A program made the translations under genes and the position numbers. A stretch of 30,219 nt of DNA from an uncultured Clostridium sp. Its GTDB lineage: Bacteria; Bacillota; Clostridia; Clostridiales; Clostridiaceae. Of the stretch, positions 25,707 to 30,219 are shown one piece after another. The stretch's first letter is position 1. Each line of letters starts with the position of its first letter. The stretch is taken from NCBI GenBank assembly GCA_900547475.1, contig URGW01000041.1:1-30219 (forward strand), in the 5' to 3' direction. Below the pieces are notes generated by a model. The model was not told the origin of the DNA, made no database searches, and worked only from the letters and a program-made list of their open reading frames with translations.

Positions 25707-26588
25707 ATGAAAAAGGTAAAGTTAATTTATAATCCATATTCAGGAGAGAATATTATTTTGTCTAAATTAGATGACATAATTAACATACATCAACAAGCTG
25801 GCCTTACTATAGTGCCATATAGAATAAGAAAAGAATGTGGTATAGAAAGTGCATTTCAAGATATAAGGCCTGGTGAATATGAGTATATACTAGTTGCTGG
25901 TGGTGATGGAACTGTTGATTCAGTAGTAAACGCTATGGCTAAGCAAGGTATTTCATTACCTATAGGTATTTTACCAGTAGGTACAGCAAATGATTTTTCT
26001 AAATTTTTAGGAATACCATTTGATATAGAGACAGCTTGTAAGCAAATAATTGGATCAACAGTAACTACAGTAGATTTAGGAAGTATTAATGATAAATATT
26101 TTGTAAATGTTGCTAGTACAGGACTTTTTACAGATGTATCTCAAAAGACAGATGTAAACTTAAAAAATACAATTGGAAAGCTGGCATATTATTTAAAAGG
26201 TTTAGAAGAATTACCTAATTTTAGACCTTTGAAGGTAAAAATAACATCAGAACAAGTAAATTTTGATGGAACTATGTATCTTATGTTAATTTTTAATGGT
26301 AAAACTGCAGGCAATTTCAATTTAGCTACTAGAGCTGATGCTACAGATGGAATGCTAGATGTAATAGTTTTTAAGGCTGTTCAAATATATGAGCTAATAC
26401 CTCTATTTATAAAGGTACTTAAAGGAGAACATTTAGATTCAGATAAAGTTATATACTTTAAAACTGATAGACTTCATATAGAATGTAGTGAAGATATAGT
26501 TACAGATATAGATGGAGAAAAGGGACCAGATTTTCCATTAGATATAAAATGTATAAAAGGTGGATTAAAAATTTTAGGAGTTAAATAG
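25707..26588 (+). CDS. Diacylglycerol kinase family lipid kinase (YegS/DgkB-like)
   Basis: Soluble lipid kinase of the DAGK catalytic-domain family, 293 residues. The nucleotide-binding motif GGDGTV (65-70) and the GTANDF motif (92-97) are intact. The acidic TDGMLDV segment and the terminal region with DIDGEKGPDFP are also typical. Likely substrates are diacylglycerol or related lipids, giving phosphatidic acid that re-enters phospholipid synthesis, which fits its position next to pssA. The exact substrate is not shown. A strong AGGAGGGG precedes the ATG, with a TATAAT at 25676-25681 but no good -35. The following membrane-protein gene may be co-transcribed. Confidence 0.88.
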   Translation: MKKVKLIYNPYSGENIILSKLDDIINIHQQAGLTIVPYRIRKECGIESAFQDIRPGEYEYILVAGGDGTVDSVVNAMAKQGISLPIGILPVGTANDFSKFLGIPFDIETACKQIIGSTVTTVDLGSINDKYFVNVASTGLFTDVSQKTDVNLKNTIGKLAYYLKGLEELPNFRPLKVKITSEQVNFDGTMYLMLIFNGKTAGNFNLATRADATDGMLDVIVFKAVQIYELIPLFIKVLKGEHLDSDKVIYFKTDRLHIECSEDIVTDIDGEKGPDFPLDIKCIKGGLKILGVK

Positions 26589-26657
26589 AAAAAGAGAATA
26601 AATAGATTAATTATCTAATAATTATAAATAATAGTACTTTTGTAAGGGAGGTAAAAA

Positions 26658-27308
26658 GTGATTGCCTTTATTTATTTATGTATATTATTATTTATAATTA
26701 TTTTTTCTTTATATCTAATTTATTTAAGTTATAATAAATGTCCAATAAAAATAAGGAAATTTTATTTAGTAAGTTTATCAATTATAGTGGTTAGGTACTT
26801 GTCATTACTTTCTTTATGGTTAATACAAGTACAAAGGATAATTTACTTTATTAAAGTATTAACTCAATTAAGCTTAATGGCTATTCCATTTTTAGTATTG
26901 GCATCTATTTATATATTTTTAAGAGATGAAAATAGAAATTTTGATTATAATTATATTTTTATGGTTATATTATTTTTAGGGTACTGTGTAATAAATATAT
27001 TTTATAAGTTAGATATAAGGATAGATAGTGTATTTGGTTTTATAGTAAATTATAGAGAGCTTTTGATTCCTAGTTTAATTTATTTAATAATAATTTCTTC
27101 TTTTGTAGTTATTACTTTATTATTTATTGATAAGCCTTATAGTAATACTAGTGGGATGAGATTACTTTTAATATCGTTAATAATTACTGTAGTAGAATTT
27201 ATAATATTTTTAGGTGGAGTTAGAATTTTTCCTTATCCATTAATTGGAGAAGTATGCATTTTAGTATGCTCATATAAGGCAATATCTACATTTAAAATTA
27301 AAAAATAA
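26658..27308 (+). CDS. Polytopic membrane protein of unknown function
   Basis: A 216-residue, strongly hydrophobic protein with about six or seven membrane helices (roughly 4-24, 35-58, 65-88, 98-114, 132-158, 169-187, 190-208). The loops are short and basic, and it ends in FKIKK. The overall shape resembles the sensory membrane part of some histidine kinases, but no kinase, GGDEF or other output domain follows. The start is GTG at 26658, seven bases after GGGAGG. It lies 69 bases after the lipid kinase gene without a clear terminator between, so co-transcription is likely. A hairpin terminator follows. I do not recognise a family. Confidence 0.6.
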   Translation: MIAFIYLCILLFIIIFSLYLIYLSYNKCPIKIRKFYLVSLSIIVVRYLSLLSLWLIQVQRIIYFIKVLTQLSLMAIPFLVLASIYIFLRDENRNFDYNYIFMVILFLGYCVINIFYKLDIRIDSVFGFIVNYRELLIPSLIYLIIISSFVVITLLFIDKPYSNTSGMRLLLISLIITVVEFIIFLGGVRIFPYPLIGEVCILVCSYKAISTFKIKK

Positions 27309-27378
27309 TAATTAAATAATAAATATTGTTTTTATAGTATTGCCTTTTAGCGGGTTGTTAATATAATATTAATATATG

Positions 27379-27400
27379 ATGCCCTATAAAGGGCATTTTT
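27379..27400 (+). terminator. Intrinsic terminator after the membrane-protein gene
   Basis: ATGCCCT (27379-27385) pairs with AGGGCAT (27390-27396) around an ATAA loop and is followed by TTTT. It isolates the next gene, so that gene's leader must start after this point. Confidence 0.82.
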
Positions 27401-27462
27401 ATTGTGAATTTAAGGTTAAATTTGCAGTAGGTAGTTTTTGAAAATAATGGTGGTGAGATTAA

Positions 27463-27537
27463 ATGGAGGGTGTCCCTCAGAGTATTAATTTAAGAAAATT
27501 GAATATAAGAAGTAATAGAGGGGAAACTCAGATTTAA
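27463..27537 (+). CDS. Candidate 24-codon leader peptide
   Basis: An ATG at 27463, five bases after GGTGAG (in GGTGGTGAG), opens a frame of 24 codons that begins MEGVPQSINLRK and ends ETQI before TAA at 27535-27537. The codon content is normal for the genome. The stop codon lies 10 bases before the CTCCTC segment that can mask the downstream ribosome binding site. A ribosome finishing this frame would therefore disturb that hairpin. This suggests a control peptide rather than a structural protein. Chance cannot be excluded for so short a frame. Confidence 0.4.
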   Translation: MEGVPQSINLRKLNIRSNRGETQI

Positions 27538-27567
27538 ATCAAACATCTCCTCTATTAATTGAGGAGG
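27466..27567 (+). promoter_or_regulatory. Structured leader with Shine-Dalgarno-masking hairpin
   Basis: Alternating purine and pyrimidine blocks allow competing stems. GAGGG (27466-27470) pairs with CCCTC (27474-27478). TAATAGAGG (27513-27521) pairs with CCTCTATTA (27549-27557). CTCCTC (27547-27552) pairs with GAGGAG (27561-27566), which covers the GGAGG (27563-27567) of the next gene. The last two stems share bases and exclude each other: one hides and the other frees the ribosome binding site. This is the logic of a translational riboswitch or leader-peptide control. I do not recognise a known riboswitch class. Confidence 0.5.
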
Positions 27568-27575
27568 AATTTTTT

Positions 27576-28829
27576 ATGCAAAGATTATCTGTTTTTTTAT
27601 TTACTAGCATATTAGGAAGAAAGATATATGATGAATTTGACGATGTGCTTGGTGAATTAAAAGATATATATGTGACTACTGAGCAAGGATATCCAAGAGT
27701 TATTGGGTATAAGGTTAAACGTGATGGGGTAACTTTCCATTATGAGTTTAGAAGCATATTATTTTATAGTGATGATAATAAGGTTAAGATAATGACTCGT
27801 GGAAGTAAAGAGATACTTCCAAGAACTTATTCTTATTTATTATCAAGAAATTTATTGGATAAAAAAATTGTAGATATCAATGGAAAGCAAGTTGTTAGAG
27901 TTGATGATTTAAGAATTGCAGAGATTGCAGGTGAATACAGGGTAATTGCAGTTGAAACAGGTCCTCTTGCTAAATTTAGAAGAATGAATTGTCAAGGGTT
28001 AGGAAAGCTTTTTTATAAAGTTTTGAACAAGGATTTTGAAGATAAAGTTATTATGTGGGATGACGTTGAATCTTTAGAAATGGTTAATAAAAATCTTCAA
28101 ATAGCAGTTCCATATAAAAAGCTATCAACATTACATCCTGCTGACTTAGCAGATATATTAGAAAATCTTGATGCAAGTTCACGAAAACAGATTTTTGAGT
28201 CTTTAGATGAGGATTTAGCTGCAGATACTTTAGAAGAAATAGAACCAGAGTATAAGAGTAGTATTATAAAGGGATTAAGTGAAGCTAAGGCAGTAGAGGT
28301 ATTAGAAAATATGCCTAATGATGAAATTGCAGATATATTAGATGAATTAGATGATGATGAAAGAGAAAAAATACTTGTTAACTTAGAAAGTGAAGATGCT
28401 GAAGAAGTAAAAGAACTTCTTAAATATGGAGATGAAACAATTGGAAGTATAATGAGTAAAGATTTTATTTCATTTAATTTAGATATTACTATTGGAGAGA
28501 TAATAGATATTTTAAGAGAAAGTAACCCTGAAGATGAAGAGTTAAACTCAATATTTATAAAAGATGAAGAAGAAAAAGTAATTGGAGTAATAGAATTAAA
28601 GGATTTAATTTTAAATGATAGTAAAGTTAAAGTAAAAGAAATAATGGATGAAAATATCAATATACTTAAGCATAATGAGGATATAGATGAAGCAGTTGAA
28701 ATAGCAGCTAAATATGATTTATTATCTATACCAGTAGTTGATAATAATGATGTTTTAATTGGTGTTGTAAATACCCACGATTTAATTGATGAAGTTTTAT
28801 ATCCAATTTGGAAAAAGAAAAATAAGTAA
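27576..28829 (+). CDS. PRC-barrel / MgtE-N / CBS-pair cytosolic protein
   Basis: A 417-residue protein without membrane segments. The N-terminal part has two PRC-barrel-like stretches (about 8-75 and 92-140). The MgtE N-terminal superhelical domain follows (about 183-280, with LHPADLADILENL and repeated DEIADILDEL-like helices), then a CBS pair (about 288-345 and 350-410, with SIMSKDFISF and SIPVVDNNDVLIGVVNTHDLIDE). These are the Mg2+-sensing parts of the MgtE channel, but the pore domain is absent and the length is complete for this soluble type. It may sense Mg2+ or nucleotide and act on another transporter; none is next to it here. GGAGG is eight bases before the ATG and can be masked by the leader. 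Confidence 0.85.
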   Translation: MQRLSVFLFTSILGRKIYDEFDDVLGELKDIYVTTEQGYPRVIGYKVKRDGVTFHYEFRSILFYSDDNKVKIMTRGSKEILPRTYSYLLSRNLLDKKIVDINGKQVVRVDDLRIAEIAGEYRVIAVETGPLAKFRRMNCQGLGKLFYKVLNKDFEDKVIMWDDVESLEMVNKNLQIAVPYKKLSTLHPADLADILENLDASSRKQIFESLDEDLAADTLEEIEPEYKSSIIKGLSEAKAVEVLENMPNDEIADILDELDDDEREKILVNLESEDAEEVKELLKYGDETIGSIMSKDFISFNLDITIGEIIDILRESNPEDEELNSIFIKDEEEKVIGVIELKDLILNDSKVKVKEIMDENINILKHNEDIDEAVEIAAKYDLLSIPVVDNNDVLIGVVNTHDLIDEVLYPIWKKKNK

Positions 28830-28847
28830 AAAATTTGAAATTCATTG

Positions 28848-28875
28848 TTGACTTTTTATTTAAGAAGCATATAAT
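28848..28875 (+). promoter_or_regulatory. Promoter of the cysK T-box leader
   Basis: -35 TTGACT (28848-28853) and -10 TATAAT (28870-28875) are 16 bases apart. The expected start of transcription is near 28883, giving a leader of about 290 bases, the usual size for a T-box RNA. Confidence 0.7.
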
Positions 28876-28882
28876 TATATTA

Positions 28883-29170
28883 TAAAGTTTAGTTAAATAC
28901 TCGGAATTAAAACTATGAAAAAGGAAAGTAGTATAAAGGAAGGTTACAGAGAGAAAAGAGTGCTGAGAACTTTTCACTGGTAATTTATATGAAGTGCCCT
29001 TTGGAGTTTATGCCTGAAGTAATAGTAAGGTTTTACGGTAGCACCCGTTATAGTGCTCAGGTATTATATTGTACCGTAGAATGAGTGAAATCATTATTAG
29101 ATAATGGTTTAATTAGAGTGGAACCGCGAATATACTTCGTCTCTAGAATAGAGGCGAAGTTTTTTTATAT
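28883..29170 (+). promoter_or_regulatory. T-box riboswitch controlling cysK, probably tRNA-Cys
   Basis: The conserved T-box AGAGTGGAACCGCG is at 29115-29128. It is followed by an intrinsic terminator (ACTTCGTCTCT at 29134-29144 with AGAGGCGAAGT at 29150-29160, one wobble pair, then seven or more T). The Stem I region includes the GAAGTGCCCTTTGGAG segment at 28991-29006. Within it TGC (28995-28997) would be a Cys specifier; GTG (Val), one base earlier, is the alternative register. The UGGN bulge is UGGA (29119-29122), whose A pairs with a U discriminator base. Bacterial tRNA-Cys has U and tRNA-Val has A, so Cys is favoured. Uncharged tRNA-Cys would prevent termination and raise cysteine synthesis. 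Confidence 0.88.
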
Positions 29171-29200
29171 AAAAATATAATGAAATTTTTGGAGGTATAT

Positions 29201-30109
29201 ATGATTTATAATGGAGCAATTGAGTTAATAGGAAAAACACCTATATTAAGAGTAACAAATATGATAGATGAAAATAGTGCAGATATATATGTGAAGTTAG
29301 AAAAATTTAATCCAGGTGGAAGTGTAAAGGATAGAGCTGCACTTGGAATGATTGAAAGAGCAGAAGAAGAAGGTATATTGAAAAAGGGTTCAGTAATTGT
29401 TGAACCTACAAGTGGAAATACAGGAATTGCACTAGCGATGATAGGAAGATTAAAAGGGTATAAGGTTATAATAGTTATGCCTGAAACTATGAGCAAGGAA
29501 AGAAGGGATTTAATTAAGGCCTATGGAGCAGAATTAGTATTAACAGAAGGAAATAGGGGCATGAAAGGAGCTATAGAAAAAGCAACTCAAATGGTAAATG
29601 AACATGGGTATTTTATGCCTCAACAATTTGAAAATATAGCTAATCCAGAAAAGCATTATGCTACAACAGCTCAAGAAATATATGAAGATATAAATGATTT
29701 GAATGTACTTGTAGCTGGAGTTGGAACAGGAGGAACTATAACTGGAATAGGAAAAAATTTAAAAGAAAAAATAAATGATATAGAGATTGTTGCAATTGAA
29801 CCAAGTAATTCACAAGTTATTTCTGGGAAAAATCCAGGTCCGCATAAAATTCAAGGAATTGGTGCTGGTTTTGTACCACAAAATTATAAAAATGAGTATG
29901 TTGATAAGGTAGTAGCTGTTAGTGATGAAGATGCAATTAAAACGGCAGTAGATTTTGCTAAAAGTGAAGGAATATTAGTAGGTATATCATCAGGAGCAGC
30001 AATTTATACAGCTATAAAAATAGCAAAAAAACTAGGAAAAGGCAAAAAAGTATTAGCAATAGCACCAGACGGCGGAGAAAAATACATCTCAATGGGAATC
30101 TACGAATAA
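29201..30109 (+). CDS. cysK: Cysteine synthase (O-acetylserine sulfhydrylase)
   Basis: PLP enzyme that makes cysteine from O-acetylserine and sulfide. PLP-binding Lys lies in NPGGSVKDRAA (about residue 40). The substrate loop TSGNTGIA, the phosphate cup GTGGTITG and the final ISSGAA segment are all intact. The protein has 302 residues. An ATG at 29180 in the same frame would place GGAGG (29191-29195) inside the coding region; the ATG at 29201, five bases after it, is the better start. Regulation is by the T-box leader. A homologous cystathionine-beta-synthase type is possible in principle, but no CBS domain or partner gene is present. The palindromic repeat follows the stop codon. Confidence 0.94.
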   Translation: MIYNGAIELIGKTPILRVTNMIDENSADIYVKLEKFNPGGSVKDRAALGMIERAEEEGILKKGSVIVEPTSGNTGIALAMIGRLKGYKVIIVMPETMSKERRDLIKAYGAELVLTEGNRGMKGAIEKATQMVNEHGYFMPQQFENIANPEKHYATTAQEIYEDINDLNVLVAGVGTGGTITGIGKNLKEKINDIEIVAIEPSNSQVISGKNPGPHKIQGIGAGFVPQNYKNEYVDKVVAVSDEDAIKTAVDFAKSEGILVGISSGAAIYTAIKIAKKLGKGKKVLAIAPDGGEKYISMGIYE

Positions 30110-30219
30110 TATTGTTCGTCACGTGGAGGCGAAATATTAATCATATAACCTCCAGGAATTGTGTAATTTGCGTTAAGAATTTATATCTTTCTTTCCGTAA
30201 AAACTGCTAAAGCTTCGAA
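30110..30219. repeat. Long palindromic intergenic repeat, copy 3 (right part cut by window edge)
   Basis: The last 110 bases match the reverse complement of the right half of copy 1. Shared blocks include ATTGTTCG near the end, CTCCAGGAATTGTGTAATTT, GCGTTAAGAATTTATAT and GCTAAAGCTTCGAA. The sequence stops at about the centre of symmetry, so only one arm is inside the window. It starts directly behind the cysK stop codon. It contains no gene. Confidence 0.8.

Noticed and set aside
28097..28660. Open frame of 187 codons on the minus strand, Ser/Ile-rich
   Set aside because: It is the reverse of the Asp/Glu/Leu-rich MgtE-N and CBS region of the plus-strand gene, has no ribosome binding site, and its composition is explained by that shadow.
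1..30219. Prophage, integrative element, toxin-antitoxin or defence island
   Set aside because: No integrase, transposase, phage structural gene, restriction enzyme or paired small toxin gene is visible. The genes are housekeeping or sporulation genes with uniform base composition apart from short hairpins.

Overview
The window is low-GC DNA with AT-rich spacers, strong GGAGG-type ribosome binding sites and a Firmicute gene set: a T-box leader, sporulation genes prkA-yhbH-spoVR, clostridial rubrerythrin, and a two-subunit oxygen-sensitive L-serine dehydratase. This fits an anaerobic spore former of the genus Clostridium (sensu stricto). The species cannot be named from the sequence alone. Almost all of it looks like core chromosome. 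No prophage, transposase, CRISPR array or defence locus is visible.

Layout. Positions 194-8168 (minus strand) hold a compact operon, argG-argH-argC-argJ-argB-argD-argF. With the bifunctional ArgJ it covers the whole route from glutamate to arginine except carbamoyl-phosphate synthase. It is driven by one promoter (8244-8272) overlaid by two ARG-box-like operators, and is interrupted between argJ and argB by a perfect 26-bp GC-rich hairpin with a T-run. Next (8437-9722, minus) is a DUF421 membrane protein with a Ser/Asn-rich insert, plus a DUF4363 protein. From 10087 to 14414 (plus) come a uridine-kinase-like nucleoside kinase, sdaAB-sdaAA (serine to pyruvate) and a degenerate ThiM-like protein. 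Class II fructose-bisphosphate aldolase (14458-15321, minus) and a PHP-domain phosphoesterase (plus) follow, then tRNA-Leu(UAA) (minus) and a RecQ helicase (plus).

From 18896 to 23369 the prkA-yhbH-spoVR operon is intact and tightly packed. A rubrerythrin gene with two unrecognised downstream genes runs to 24909. Phosphatidylserine synthase (minus) faces away from a diacylglycerol-kinase-family gene and a hydrophobic membrane protein (plus). A soluble PRC/MgtE-N/CBS protein (27576-28829) sits behind a leader with a possible 24-codon upstream ORF and a Shine-Dalgarno-sequestering hairpin. The last gene is cysK under a T-box riboswitch whose features fit tRNA-Cys.

The most interesting non-coding feature is a family of long (about 320 bp) imperfect palindromes. 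One complete copy lies at 11590-11912, and half copies sit exactly at both window ends. Each lies directly behind a stop codon. Other structures worth a second look are the argJ-argB hairpin, the leader at 27449-27575, an 89-bp hairpin at 16510-16598 and a pair of perfect 32-bp direct repeats at 9779-9889. I found no convincing new multi-gene system. The candidates for novelty are RNA or DNA elements and one probable pseudoenzyme.
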